Assembly (NCBI GenBank): GCA_016708875.1
Contig: JADJFA010000002.1
Location: forward strand, 248,001-312,000
Direction: 5' to 3'
Source of the DNA: Lewinellaceae bacterium
GTDB taxonomy: Bacteria; Bacteroidota; Bacteroidia; Chitinophagales; Saprospiraceae
DNA: 64,000 bases
Below the pieces are notes generated by a model. It saw only the letters and a program-made list of their open reading frames with translations. It was not told the DNA's origin and did not search any database. This document shows positions 8,359 through 18,600 of the stretch, piece by piece. A program made the translations under genes and the position numbers. The number at the start of each line of letters is the position of its first letter. The first letter of the stretch is position 1.

Positions 8359-10586
8359 CTATTTCAACCGCTCCAGTGCCTTCCGAAAGCGCTGTACGCC
8401 CGCTTCGTCGCCCATAGATGCGTATATCTGCATCGAGAGTTCATAAGGAGGCCTAAACGAGGGTGCAAGTTCTATGGCCTTCATCAAATTGGCAAGAGCG
8501 GTAGTATTATCTTGCTCCTCCCTTGCAATAATAGCCAAATAATACCATGCCATCGGGTTATTGTAATCTCGTTTGATTGCCAGCATAAACTGGGCTTTTG
8601 CCTGGACAGGATCCTCCTTATTCAAATAATACATTCCAATCAGGTTGTTGGCCTGGTTGTCATTTGGGTCAATGGCAACTGCTTTTTCGGCGGCAGCTTT
8701 AGATTCTTCGAATTGTTGGCTGTTTAAATAAGCCATCGAAAGCCCTATCCATGCCAATTCATTGTCTGGCACATTGGCAACTTCCGCCTGGAAACGTTCA
8801 ATGGCAGAGGCCCAGTCGCTTAATTTGTAAGCAGCAGTTCCGAGGGCACAATTGCGGCCATTATCTTTCAATACCGCAAGTATAGGCGCCCCACCCGCTT
8901 GAAAGAGATGTACCGCGTTGTCGGGTGGCCACATTCCTTTTGCAAGGCACTGCCGCTTAAGAATCGTGTGGGGTAAAGTGCATAGTCCCAGGCATCATCA
9001 CAGCGTTTTTCCCATTTCAGGTATTTCACGATCACTTTATCACCGTACTTCGCCGTCAACACTTTGGTTGAATAGAACATATTGGTGGCAATCACCACTT
9101 TTTCAGGCATATCAGGCTTAAGAATGCCTTGACTTTCGAGCCATTCTATGCCTTGCCGGGTACTGACACCCCAGTAATCGGTTTCAAATTTTCCATAAGC
9201 GCCTGCTGTCCCACCTACTATGGGATTGAAGTAGACGTATGGCACTTTGGGATTCATAAAGATGAATGATGCGGCATCCACCGAGAGCAATCCAATTGCC
9301 CCATAAACCGCCCATTGTGCATATTTTTTTTCAGAGAAAAATTGGGCCAGCTCATCCCAAAACAGGGCCGCACATACCACCATCGGAGGATAGGCAAAAG
9401 TAAGGTGACGCCATCCGTCGTGAAGCACGGAATCTTTGTAAATAACATAAAAAACGGGGAAAATAGCGGCAAAAAACGCCAAACTTACCCATAAAGGGTT
9501 TAGCCGGCGCATCAACTGTTGCAACAAAATAATCCCTCCGGCAAAACCGATCAATACAGCAAGTGGAATGGTGTAGCCAATCCATTTGAGCGAATAGTTC
9601 CAGGGCGTTTTATCCGACCACAAATTTTCGCCTTCAAACAGCACCATAATTCTTCCTTCAAGATTTGAGAATTTGGAGAGTGCCACGAAAGGATTTTTCA
9701 AAGGGTCTTGCAACGCATAAGGCCAAAACAACAATGCAAGCACATATCCTAGCACCGCGACACTGAGTGTGGCAAGCGCATATTTTTTTAAATTTTGCAC
9801 ATTGGAGAACGCTTTAAACCCACCATTTTTGAGTAGAAAATGCAGCCCCGCAAACATTCCAAGCATCCCAAAAGAAAGTAAGCCGCCCGCGCGGGTACTT
9901 AATGCAATGGCCAATCCAAGCGCTAATCCAGCCAGGTTCCAGCGGCGCGGATTGGGCATTCGATCCAGCACAACCACCATGTTGTAGATTGCCAGCATAT
10001 ACCCCGCTGCGAACGGAATATCCTTAGGATTCATCAGGGAATCGCCCATGAAACGTGGCGATACAAACAAGAGTATCAGTGTAATAATGCCGGCGCGCAT
10101 TCCCGCCAAATGGCTCGCAAACAAGGCTGCACAGAGTATAGCCACCCAACCTAGTATTGCACTTGATGCGTGGCGGATGTTGTGGTATGCAAGCTCATTC
10201 GATTGATAGCCAAGGGTTTTGCTGGCGAACCCGGTAACGATCTCGAAAAACCCACCGTACAGGTGCATGCTGCCGTCGGGGATGTTGAGCGCAGCGGTGT
10301 CTTTGCCGAATGTTGTGTAGTAGTTGACAAGTTTTTGGGAATAATCCACCTGAAACTTGTCGTCAGCATTAATACCAGTCCCAAACGAAAGTGCGACCAA
10401 TAATACCAAACCAAGCACAGCCAGCGCCCAAAAAACCTTGCGCAACATCGGGTTTGGAACAGGAAGCGGGGGCCGTTCGAGCCAATCTTTTGCAGGGCTT
10501 ACTTGTTTTGGAGTGGAGCGTTGCTGCTGATTGCCAATTGTGGACTTAGAGCTTGTTTTTGGAGTGGGCTTACCTGATTTTGCCAT
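8359..10586 (-). CDS. GT-C glycosyltransferase-like membrane protein with C-terminal TPRs (frameshifted)
   Basis: Inner-membrane protein of about 740 residues once a frameshift is repaired. The start at 10586 (MAKSGKPTPKTSSKS) follows removal of an unlikely extension. The N-terminus is basic and cytoplasmic, then about 10-12 helices. The first periplasmic loop carries GINADDKFQVDYS, with the acidic pair expected of GT-C (PMT/ArnT-like) transferases that use lipid-linked sugars. The C-terminal 190 residues are tetratricopeptide repeats (ELAWIGLSMAYLN, NQANNLIGMYYLN, MAWYYLAIIARE). Near 8945 the first frame runs out as ALQKECGHPTT while a frame one base away continues GMWPPDNAVHLFQAGGAPI; an AAAA run that should be AAAAA explains it. 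Substrate unknown. A second protein of this general design lies at 41096-43087. Confidence 0.75.
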
Positions 10587-10749
10587 GGTGTTTTCTTGTT
10601 CAAAAAAGCGGCCGCAAGGTAGGAAAAGTTGGGGGCTTGAGGATATTGAGGAAGGAGAATGTTGAATTAGTTGCTTGGATGAAAGGACTTCTGACAAATT
10701 TAAGCAGAAAGATATTTTGAGGGAACGGCGGCTTTTTGGCAGGGAAAAC

Positions 10750-10757
10750 TACTTTTG
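10750..10757 (+). promoter_or_regulatory. -7 box TACTTTTG
   Basis: TACTTTTG matches TAnnTTTG and lies 40 bases upstream of the PorP/SprF start. Confidence 0.45.
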
Positions 10758-10797
10758 TGTTTCTAAATCAATCGTAACATTCCAGACTGAATAAATC

Positions 10798-11859
10798 ATG
10801 AAGCAAATTTCCAAACCGATCTTCTATTTAATCCTTTTCCTTTCCTCCTTCTTTCAGGACGCCCAAGCACAGGACCCTCGTTTTTCTCAGTATTATGCTT
10901 CGCCCTGGAACCTCAACCCTGCACTGAACGGGGTATTCAACGGCAAATGGCGCGCTACGCTCAATTACCGCGACCAATGGGGCAGTATTATTTCTCCTGT
11001 ACCGTTTCGAACCTATGCTGCATCTTTTGAGCACCGTTTGCAAGTAGGTTATGGCGACGATTATGCCTCCTTTGGTATTGGCGCAATGCATGACGAGGCT
11101 GGAACCGCGCGTTTTTCTCAAGACAAAGTGCAAATTGGTGGCGCATTCCTCAAGCAACTCTCCGGTGGTCGGCGTCAGGCAGATCATTATCTTTCGGCAG
11201 GAGCGCAGATCGGTTTTGGCCAAAATTCCATTGATTGGGGCCGCCTTTGGTTCAGTCGCCAATTCGACCTCGGCAGTGAGACGCCGAATACTAGCCTTTC
11301 AAATAACGAACCCAATGCCAACGCAGATTCCAAAAGTTACCTGGATTTCAATGCTGGATTACTCTGGTACGCAGTTTTTGAAAATGAAGGGTTTATCTAC
11401 CTGGGCGGCGCGATGCACCACCTCAATCGCCCAAAAATATCTCTTATTGCTGATGACAACGAAACGCTATACACCCGCGTGACAGGGCATGTCGGCGGAC
11501 AATTTCCACTGAATGAGACGATTAGCCTTCTGCCAAGTGCATTGGTGATGAGTCAAGGTCCTGCATTCGAGACGGATTTGGGTCTTAACCTGCGCTACTC
11601 CAACAACGATTTCAACGAACTTGCCCTCCGCGCAGGCGCCTGGGCCAGAATAGGCAACAAACTTGAAAAAGGCCTGCAAGTTGATGCTGTTACGGTGGTT
11701 GGCATGCTTGAACTCAACCGTTGGATGCTTGGGTTGAGTTACGATATTACCGTTTCGTCGCTCACACAAGCCAACAATTCGAGAGGCGCCTTTGAGGTGT
11801 CCCTCACTTATTTTCATCCGGGAGAAAAACGCGCTCGTGTTATTTGCCCTAATTTTTAA
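10798..11859 (+). CDS. PorP/SprF family type IX secretion membrane protein
   Basis: Outer-membrane beta-barrel-like protein of the PorP/SprF family (353 residues), a component of the type IX secretion system that docks type B sorting-domain proteins at the cell surface. It has a signal peptide ending AQAQ, then the family hallmark DPRFSQYYASPWNLNPALNG and RATLNYRDQWGSI. Mid-protein patterns GIGAMHDEAG, LSAGAQIGFGQNSIDW and FNAGLLWYA are typical. The length fits the family (300-350). A type B cargo protein lies 4.5 kb upstream; whether the two are partners is inference. The TlpA-like gene follows after 23 bases on the same strand, so the two probably form an operon. Confidence 0.92.
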   Translation: MKQISKPIFYLILFLSSFFQDAQAQDPRFSQYYASPWNLNPALNGVFNGKWRATLNYRDQWGSIISPVPFRTYAASFEHRLQVGYGDDYASFGIGAMHDEAGTARFSQDKVQIGGAFLKQLSGGRRQADHYLSAGAQIGFGQNSIDWGRLWFSRQFDLGSETPNTSLSNNEPNANADSKSYLDFNAGLLWYAVFENEGFIYLGGAMHHLNRPKISLIADDNETLYTRVTGHVGGQFPLNETISLLPSALVMSQGPAFETDLGLNLRYSNNDFNELALRAGAWARIGNKLEKGLQVDAVTVVGMLELNRWMLGLSYDITVSSLTQANNSRGAFEVSLTYFHPGEKRARVICPNF

Positions 11860-11882
11860 TCGTCCTTTATCGTCATTATTCT

Positions 11883-13772
11883 ATGAAACAATTACCCTTC
11901 CTACTGCTCTTCCTGCCGGCCTTATTGATTGGTCAAAATTTCACAATCAGCCCCTCCAAACCCAAAGCTGGCGATTTGGTGAGGCTCGAAATTGACCTTT
12001 CCAAAAGCAAACTCCGCAGTGCCGAAGAACTTGAAATGGTGGTGCTCGAATACGTCAACGGCAAAGCTGCCACCACCGAAGCAGCCACCATGCGCATGGG
12101 CGACAAATTGGTGGGTATTTTTACCCTTAGCCCTGATGCCAAATCTGCTATGGCTGGACTCCGGGAAGGGGAAGAGAATTGGGAGAACAATGCTGGTGAG
12201 GGCTATTTTGTGACAGTCCATGATGCTGCCGGGAACCCTCAGCCAGAGGGCATGGTGGCCACAGCAATACTCTATCGTGATTTTGGAGGGTTGATGAACC
12301 TAAACCGCACTGCATCAGTCGCTTTTGGCCTTATAAATCAGGCATTTGCGGCGCAACCAGATTTGAAAAGAAAACATTTTGCCACCTATACCAGCTACTT
12401 GATGGCGGTAAAAAAAGGCGACGAAGGCAAGAAAGAAGGTTTTACATTGCTTGCTGAGATTGAAGCAGACCCCAAGGCAACGGAAGACGAATTGTATCGA
12501 ATCAGCCAATTTTATGATCGCAATGGCGAAGCCGAACGAGGCAAGGCCCTGAAAGAAAAAATCCGCACTACTTTTCCCCAAGGAGCCTTTGTAAAACAAG
12601 AAAAACGCCGTGCCATCCAGAACGAAGCTGACTTGGTAAAAGCGGAGGAAATGCTCCTGGCATATACCAATCAGTACCCTCCTCAAAATGAGGACGACAA
12701 ACAATCGGTAGCAATGCTACGGGTCAACATCGCAAACAAAGTGGCGGATTCAGGCGACTGGGCAAGATTTCGCGCCTTGGCCGCACAACTCCCTGATGCT
12801 GAACGCGCCAGCGCATACAATAACCTCTCGTGGGAACTCGCCGAAAAGGGCGAAAACATTGAAGAGGCCCGCATTCTTGCTTCCACTGCCGTGGAATGGG
12901 CACGAAAAGAGATGGCTACGCCTACAACCACAAAACCGCCTTTCAGCACTACCAAAGAGTGGGCAGATCAACGCAAACAAACATTTGCCATGTATGGCGA
13001 CACTTATGGATTGGTGCTAAGTAAATCGGGCGATGCCATCAGTGCAGCCACGCTCCAAGCAGAAGTGGTTGAAATCATGAAAGGCCAAGAAGCCGAAATG
13101 AACGAGCGCTATACTACTTATCTGGAAGCTGCTGGCGCCCCTGACCTGCGTCATCGCCTGGAAGGGTTCATTTTGAACGGTCACGCTACTGCTAAAATGA
13201 AGGAGCAGTTCAAAAAGCGTTTCATGGCTGAAGATAAAACCGAAGCGGGAGCATCTGCTTATTTGAACAAATTAGAATCTGGAGCAAGAGCCGCGAAACA
13301 AAAAGAATTGGCAGAAAAAATGCTCAATGAACCCAGTATCCCATTCAACCTTACCAATTTGGAAGGCAAGCCTGTGAGTCTCGAAAGTCTTCGCGGTAAA
13401 GTGGTAGTGGTTGATTTTTGGGCAACTTGGTGCGGCCCATGCAAAGCCTCCTTCCCTGGTATGCAATTGGCTGTGAACCAATACAAAAACGACCCGGATG
13501 TAGCTTTTGTATTTATTGATTCGTGGGAAAGAGGAACCGACAAAGTGAAAAATGCCGCTGACTTTATCACCAGCAAAGGCTACACGTTTAACGTGCTTAT
13601 GGACACCGATGATAAGGTGATTGCTTCCTACGGGGTCTCAGGCATTCCCACCAAATATGTACTTGACCGCAATGGGAAGATCCGATTTAAAACCATCGGC
13701 TTTGAAGGCAGCGACGAAGGTTTGGCTGAAGAACTTAGCCTGATGATCGAGGCGGCGCGAGGGCAGCCTTGA
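11883..13772 (+). CDS. TlpA-like thioredoxin-fold protein with large N-terminal domain
   Basis: Predicted periplasmic protein of 629 residues with an N-terminal signal peptide (MKQLPFLLLFLPALLIGQ). The C-terminal 140 residues form a TlpA/ResA-type thioredoxin domain: redox motif WCGPC at about residue 514 within VVVVDFWATWCGPCK, and the cis-Pro loop GVSGIPTKYVLD. The first 480 residues are mostly helical, Ala/Glu/Lys-rich and TPR-like (YNNLSWELAEKGENIEEAR), without a named family. Such fusions are common in Bacteroidota and are thought to act in thiol exchange in the envelope; the substrate is unknown. It lies 23 bases after the PorP/SprF gene. Confidence 0.85.
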   Translation: MKQLPFLLLFLPALLIGQNFTISPSKPKAGDLVRLEIDLSKSKLRSAEELEMVVLEYVNGKAATTEAATMRMGDKLVGIFTLSPDAKSAMAGLREGEENWENNAGEGYFVTVHDAAGNPQPEGMVATAILYRDFGGLMNLNRTASVAFGLINQAFAAQPDLKRKHFATYTSYLMAVKKGDEGKKEGFTLLAEIEADPKATEDELYRISQFYDRNGEAERGKALKEKIRTTFPQGAFVKQEKRRAIQNEADLVKAEEMLLAYTNQYPPQNEDDKQSVAMLRVNIANKVADSGDWARFRALAAQLPDAERASAYNNLSWELAEKGENIEEARILASTAVEWARKEMATPTTTKPPFSTTKEWADQRKQTFAMYGDTYGLVLSKSGDAISAATLQAEVVEIMKGQEAEMNERYTTYLEAAGAPDLRHRLEGFILNGHATAKMKEQFKKRFMAEDKTEAGASAYLNKLESGARAAKQKELAEKMLNEPSIPFNLTNLEGKPVSLESLRGKVVVVDFWATWCGPCKASFPGMQLAVNQYKNDPDVAFVFIDSWERGTDKVKNAADFITSKGYTFNVLMDTDDKVIASYGVSGIPTKYVLDRNGKIRFKTIGFEGSDEGLAEELSLMIEAARGQP

Positions 13773-13960
13773 TGGTGATTGGTTTATTGGTAATTGGTGG
13801 ATTAGTGATTGGTTAATTGGTGGATTGGTTGATCGGTGACTGCAACGGTCGTCGCCTCCAGAGAATTTTTTCACCCAGAAAAAAGCCTTTACTTTTGCAA
13901 CACCCAACCCAATCACCAATCCACCAATCACCAGTCCACCAATCCACCATCACCATCCCA
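13773..13960. repeat. inverted repeat of GATTGGTGGATTGG type
   Basis: Left arm 13773-13838 is built of units such as GGTGATTGG, TAATTGGTGG and ATTAGTGATTGG; right arm 13903-13960 is the complementary CCAATCACCAATCCACCAAT type. The loop between them carries a TACTTTTG box. This is a variant of the GATTCGATT family, with the same location just before a start codon. Confidence 0.8.
13890..13897 (+). promoter_or_regulatory. -7 box TACTTTTG inside repeat loop
   Basis: TACTTTTG followed by CAAC, located in the loop between the two repeat arms, 70 bases before the PspC-like start. Transcription from here would put the right repeat arm in the 5' leader. Confidence 0.45.
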
Positions 13961-13966
13961 CCCATC

Positions 13967-14188
13967 ATGATTCAGAATTGGTTTAAGGATTTAATAGAAC
14001 GGCATGCATTTGGCGTTTGCCAATATTTGGGCGAGCGTATGCGTGTAGCCCCTGCCGAAGTGCGTAAATACTTCATTTACACCTCTTTCATTGGGATGGG
14101 TTCCCCGCTTATAGTCTACCTCTTTGTAGCGTTCTGGATGAATGTGCGACGGTATATCCGTCGGGGAAGGAATGAGATTTACAATTGA
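13967..14188 (+). CDS. small PspC-domain membrane protein
   Basis: Predicted 73-residue inner-membrane protein. The start at 13967 is chosen because the longer frame reads through the repeat. It carries the PspC domain signature FGVCQYLGERMRVAPAEVRK followed by one membrane helix (FIGMGSPLIVYLFVAFWM) and a basic tail. PspC in proteobacteria senses inner-membrane stress; in Bacteroidota such stand-alone short versions have no assigned role. The last 10 bases overlap the 3' end of convergent truB. Confidence 0.75.
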   Translation: MIQNWFKDLIERHAFGVCQYLGERMRVAPAEVRKYFIYTSFIGMGSPLIVYLFVAFWMNVRRYIRRGRNEIYN

Positions 14189-14988
14189 GGTAGTCCTGCC
14201 CACTCACCCAATTGCGCCATGTCCCATCCGTTTTCTACCGTAAATTCACCTATGGCTGTACGCCTTAGACTGCTCAAATAAGCTCCACTTCCCACTGACT
14301 GGCCAAAATCATTCGCTAAAGAGCGGATATAGGTTCCCTTGCTGCACACTACCTGAAAATCAATCTGTAATCCCGCTGGATAATCCGGGTGCAGCATAAT
14401 GGGAGAGCCCTTTTTGCTGGCAATCATTGGACTTTCCAATCCGGAAGGTACCGGACGAATATCCCCCAACAACTCAAATGAATCAATGTGCACTGGGCGG
14501 TGTGGCATTTCCACTTCTTGGCCAGTCCGGGCATTTTTGTACAAGCGCCTGCCATCTACTTTTACGGCTGAAAAAATTGGCGGAACTTGCAGAATGTCCC
14601 CAATAAACTGGAGTCGAGCCGATTTCAAAATCTCTTTGGTCAAATGCGCTGTTGAGAAAAACGTGTCAGGGGCTTTTTCCAGGTCGAATGAAGGGGTTGT
14701 GGCTCCAAAAGTGAACGTACCTGTGTAGGTTTTGGGCATGGATTGGAACTCCTCAATACGCTTGGTGTAGTCGCCAACACAAAGAATAAGCAAGCCTGTC
14801 GCCAGTGGGTCAAGTGTCCCGGCATGGCCCACTTTTATCTTTTTGTTGCCTGTTTGGCGGGCAAGGAGATACCGAACCTTATTCACCACCCCAAAAGAGG
14901 TCCAGGCAAAAGGTTTATCAATCAAAAACACAGCACCTTTTGGAAAAGGATCAGGAAATGGTTGTCCAGGGGAAATCACAGTTAGCAT
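14179..14988 (-). CDS. truB: tRNA pseudouridine(55) synthase TruB
   Basis: Converts uridine 55 in the T-loop of tRNAs to pseudouridine. The 269-residue protein shows LIDKPFAWTSFGVVNKVR, the catalytic motif GHAGTLDPLATGLL (Asp nucleophile at about residue 60), YTGTFTFGATTPSFD, PPIFSAVKVDGRRLYKNAR and the late motif CSKGTYIRSLANDFG, all diagnostic. A TACCTTTG box lies only 4 bases before the ATG, giving a nearly leaderless mRNA. It overlaps the convergent PspC-like gene by 10 bases. Confidence 0.97.
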   Translation of the reverse strand: MLTVISPGQPFPDPFPKGAVFLIDKPFAWTSFGVVNKVRYLLARQTGNKKIKVGHAGTLDPLATGLLILCVGDYTKRIEEFQSMPKTYTGTFTFGATTPSFDLEKAPDTFFSTAHLTKEILKSARLQFIGDILQVPPIFSAVKVDGRRLYKNARTGQEVEMPHRPVHIDSFELLGDIRPVPSGLESPMIASKKGSPIMLHPDYPAGLQIDFQVVCSKGTYIRSLANDFGQSVGSGAYLSSLRRTAIGEFTVENGWDMAQLGEWAGLPQL

Positions 14989-14992
14989 CGGG

Positions 14993-15000
14993 CAAAGGTA
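14993..15000 (-). promoter_or_regulatory. -7 box TACCTTTG
   Basis: On the minus strand TACCTTTG followed by CCCG and the truB ATG. The distance fixes the truB start and implies a leader of only a few bases. Confidence 0.55.
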
Positions 15001-15012
15001 ATTTGGATTGCA

Positions 15013-15050
15013 ACCGATTGGTTCGATTGGTTTCGATTGATTCGATTAAA
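15013..15050. repeat. GATTGATTCGATT-type repeat, single arm
   Basis: CCGATTGGTTCGATTGGTTT followed by CGATTGATTCGATTAAATTG. Only one arm is recognisable; it lies directly upstream of the truB promoter box. The remaining bases to 15258 hold no gene that I can support. Confidence 0.75.
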
Positions 15051-15258
15051 TTGAGCCACGTCAATACGTCACTCTTTTAGAACCTTAGCGACAAATTGAC
15101 TTAGCAAATTGAGAATGGCTGCCATATTTTCAGCCCTTTTACATTGGCCACAAATTTGAGCAAGGTAAAAAACCTGAAAATCTAACGAATTAGCCCTGAA
15201 AGCCAATCCCATTTCTGCCAAAACCATCCCCAGCGACATTTCACCATCCAAAACTGTA

Positions 15259-15330
15259 AATCTTTTTTTTCTGATGGAGACCTCCGAGGTCTTCGAAGAC
15301 CTCGGAGGTCTCCATCAGAAAAAAAAGATT
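15259..15330. repeat. perfect 72-bp palindrome upstream of clpB
   Basis: Two 36-base arms meet at TTC/GAA and match without a mismatch. The core GAGACCTCCGAGGTCTTC / GAAGACCTCGGAGGTCTC is flanked by T8 on the left and A8 on the right, then AATC/GATT. The core family recurs at 1916-1950. It ends 16 bases before the clpB ATG. Because the T-run precedes and the A-run follows on both strands, it does not have the layout of a normal intrinsic terminator. Confidence 0.95.
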
Positions 15331-15346
15331 CCCCTGTAAAAAAAAC

Positions 15347-17997
15347 ATGACCTACGACAATTTCACCATCAAGGCCCAAGAAGCCATCCTTCAGGCCCAA
15401 CAAATTGCGGCTGGCTACGAGCAACAGAGCGTTGACACAGGCCACCTCATAAAAGGAATGCTCAATGTAGACTACTCCGTCACTGATTTCCTTTTGAAAA
15501 AAACCGGAGTCAATATCCCGGCCTTCAATGAGCAATTAGACAAACTCATTTGGGAGACCCCAAAAGTGCAAGGTGCTGACAAACAATACCTTACCAACGA
15601 GGCGAACAAAGCCATAGCCGCAGCAAAAGCCCTGCTCAAAGACTTCGGTGACGAGTACATTTCCCTCGAACTCCTCTTGTTGGGTGTAGTAAAAGGCAAT
15701 GACAAGGCTGCTCGCCTACTTCGCGAAAACGGGGCAACGTTTGATGCGCTCAGTGCCGCTGTAAAGGAACTCCGCAAAGGGCGTAAAGTGACCGAGCAAA
15801 CCACTGACAACGTGTACAATGCGCTCCAGAAATATGCCGTCAACCTGACCGAACAAGCAGAGAACGGAAAACTCGACCCGGTCATCGGACGCGACGAAGA
15901 AATCCGACGCGTCTTGCACATTCTCAGCCGTCGCAAGAAAAACAATCCGGTAATTATTGGCGACCCCGGCGTGGGCAAAACTGCCATCGTGGAAGGCATT
16001 GCCTGGCGTATAGTCAAACAAGATGTACCGGAAACCCTTGCAGGGAAGAAAATTTTCAGTCTTGATATGTCTTCGCTCATTGCAGGCGCGAAGTACAAGG
16101 GCGAATTTGAGGAGCGACTGAAAGCCGTAATCAAAGAAGTAGTGGATTCCAATGAGCAGGTCATCCTGTTTATTGACGAAATCCACACTCTGGTTGGTGC
16201 AGGTGGAGGCCAAGGCGCTATGGATGCAGCCAACATCCTTAAACCCGCTCTTGCACGTGGCGAACTCCGCACCATTGGCGCAACGACTCTTGACGAATAT
16301 CAAAAATATTTCGAGAGCGACAAGGCGCTTGAACGCCGTTTCCAATCCGTGTATGTCGATGAACCTAGCGTGGAAGACACGATCAGTATCCTGCGCGGCA
16401 TCCGTGAGAAATATGAGAATTACCACAAAGTGCAAATTCTCGATGAGGCACTTATTGCTTCCGCAGAACTTTCGCACCGATATATATCCGAGCGAAAACT
16501 GCCGGACAAAGCGATTGACCTGATTGACGAGGCCGGGGCAAAACTTCGGCTCGAACTTGACTCCGTTCCGGAAGACGTGGACAAACTTGACCGCCAAATG
16601 CGGCAGTTAGAGATTGAACGTGAGGCCATTAAGCGTGAAAAAGATACGAAAAAACTGGATGCGATGAACAAGCAAATCCAGGATTTGCGCGAAAAACTTG
16701 ATGATCTCCGGGCAAAGTGGACTTCTGAAAAAGAAATCGTTGAAGCGATTCAGACCAGCAAACAGAAATTAGAGGAACTACAGATACAATACCAGCGTGC
16801 CGAGCGGGAAGGCAATCTGGAGGTGGCATCTCGTATCAAATATCAGGATATTCCAGCCCGAGAGGCCATGCTCAAAGCTGCTGAGGAAAAACTCGCGGCG
16901 CTCGCACCAGAAAATCGCATGACCACGCAAATCGTAACAGCCAACGACATTGCAGAAGTGGTGGCGCGTTGGACGGGTATACCCTTGGCAAAAATGATGC
17001 GAGGCGAGCGTGAACGCCTCCTGCACCTCGAAAAGGAAATGCACGAGCGCGTAGTCGGCCAAGACGAGGCCGTGACTGTGGTGGCGGACGCCATTCGTCG
17101 TAGCAGGGCGGGACTAAGCGATCCAGACAAACCCATCGGGTCCTTTATCTTTTGCGGTCCTACAGGTGTGGGCAAAACCGAACTTGCCAAGGCGCTTGCC
17201 GATGTTCTTTTCGATGACGAAAAGGCCATCACACGCATTGACATGAGCGAATACCAGGAAAAACACAGTGTTTCCCGTTTGGTGGGTGCCCCTCCAGGTT
17301 ATGTTGGTTACGATGAAGGCGGACAACTTACCGAGGCTGTCCGTCGTCGCCCCTACTCGATTGTGCTGCTGGATGAAATTGAAAAAGCGCACCCAGATAC
17401 GTTCAATATTCTTTTGCAGGTGCTCGATGATGGGCGCTTGACAGACAACAAAGGTCGCACGGCAAACTTCAAAAACACGATCATCATCATGACTTCCAAC
17501 CTCGCCAGCGACCGTATTATGGACGCATTTGAGGATTACGAATCATTGAACGAGAAGCGCAAAGTCGAAGTGTTTGACACGGCCAAAAGAGAGGTAATGG
17601 ACGCACTCAAGATGAGCCTGCGGCCAGAATTTCTCAATCGCGTAGATGAAGTGGTTGTGTTCCATCCGCTTCTGAAGGACCAGATGGCCTTGATTCTCAA
17701 TATTTTAATGAAAGATATCCGGGAGATGTTGACCAAGCAGGAGTTGAAACTCGAACTGACAAAAGAAGCAGGAAAAATGCTGGTAGATCATGGTTTCGAC
17801 CCACAGTTCGGCGCCCGCCCACTAAAAGCACGCTCCAGCGCGAACTTATCAACGAACTTGCCCGACACTTGCTCGCAGGGGACTACCATAAGGGAGACAC
17901 CGTATTGATTGATTCGGATACATCAGGATTGATTTTTGGGCGAAAGTCTGAGGTTGATGGGAAAGAGGTGGTGTCGAAGAAATTGGCGGAGGTATAG
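15347..17997 (+). CDS. clpB: ATP-dependent protein disaggregase ClpB (one frameshift)
   Basis: Hsp100 disaggregase that, with DnaK, threads aggregated proteins through its hexameric ring. Domains in order: Clp N-domain (FTIKAQEAILQAQQIA), first AAA+ module with Walker A GDPGVGKT at about residue 205, coiled-coil middle domain (about 405-525), second AAA+ with GPTGVGKT at about residue 603 and pore loop GYVGYDEGG, then the ClpB D2-small domain. Near 17830 one base is missing: the frame goes ARPLKARSSANL and stops at 17908, while the neighbouring frame gives LQRELINELARHLLAGDY and ends at 17997, as expected for full-length ClpB. A perfect 72-bp palindrome sits 16 bases before the start, and a strong terminator follows. 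Confidence 0.95.
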
Positions 17998-18020
17998 TTC
18001 AGCTTATCCTGATATTTTTT

Positions 18021-18068
18021 ATGCCCGGATCGTAAGAATCGCCACTTGCAATCCGGGCATATTTTTTG
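18021..18068 (+). terminator. intrinsic terminator after clpB
   Basis: Stem ATGCCCGGAT / ATCCGGGCAT (18021-18030 and 18051-18060) followed by ATTTTTTG. Confidence 0.85.
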
Positions 18069-18170
18069 CTGATAACAATCCATTAAATAATTGTTACATT
18101 TTGCGTGAGGAGTAGGATTCGCTCAGATTCAGCTACCAGTAAGCGTAATTTTATGCAGCAAAACACAAAA

Positions 18171-18560
18171 ATGAATTATCGTGAAATGACCCAATTGCCG
18201 CGCCAGCTCCTCCGGGCAGTTGTGATGGAAGGCGTAGGGACGACAAGAATGGTACATGTGTACGCACGGCAAGGAACCGGGAAACTGAGATTAACGCCTG
18301 CTCGCCTCAATCCCACCCCGGAAGAATTGGAGTTGGCTGGCGAACAATTGAAAGACATTCCTCGATCCCTGCTTTTCCTCCTGATGTTTTTGATTCCTTT
18401 GCCAGGTTTCGTAGGTGGCTACGCCTTGGTGGCGATCGCTTTCGAACGTTGGATGGGCAACAGAATCAAAGTATTGCCTACTCGGTTTCGACATTTATTA
18501 AAACCGAAGCCCAAACAAGGGTCTATACCCACTGCAATTACGGAAACCAATAGTTTGTAG
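18171..18560 (+). CDS. hypothetical membrane protein, first of tandem paralogues
   Basis: Predicted 129-residue protein of unknown family. The start at 18171 (MNYREMTQLPRQLLRAVVMEG) is set by alignment with the downstream paralogue, whose MKLREIIKLPRRMLWAMVMEG matches it. Shared features: a basic N-terminal half (VHVYARQGTGKLRLTPARLN), then LKDIPRSLLFLLMFLIPLPG, one or two hydrophobic stretches, an aromatic/basic segment (ERWMGNRIKVLPTRFRHLL) and a polar tail. The pattern of hydrophobic stretch plus LP/PG turns is loosely like LETM1-type proteins, but I would not assign it. It lies after the clpB terminator, so it has its own promoter. Confidence 0.65.
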   Translation: MNYREMTQLPRQLLRAVVMEGVGTTRMVHVYARQGTGKLRLTPARLNPTPEELELAGEQLKDIPRSLLFLLMFLIPLPGFVGGYALVAIAFERWMGNRIKVLPTRFRHLLKPKPKQGSIPTAITETNSL

Positions 18561-18600
18561 AAAATTGCCGTAATTTTGGGTTCAATTCACGCTTTCAAAC

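Noticed and set aside
8868..8934. Overlapping separate TPR gene after the GT-C gene
   Set aside because: The join is seamless one base away at an A-run, and the fused form is a known architecture; a single gene is more likely.
13817..13966. N-terminal extension of the PspC-like protein
   Set aside because: It would translate the inverted repeat; the same problem rules out extensions of the VWA, metalloprotease, dusB and BtuG-like genes.
15259..15330. Palindrome as intrinsic terminator
   Set aside because: On both strands the T-run precedes the stem and the A-run follows it, the reverse of a terminator.
15472..16597. Long minus-strand frames inside clpB
   Set aside because: Antisense shadows of a highly conserved gene.
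17800..17997. Programmed frameshift at the end of clpB
   Set aside because: No slippery heptamer or conserved precedent in ClpB; the same defect type appears in many unrelated genes here.
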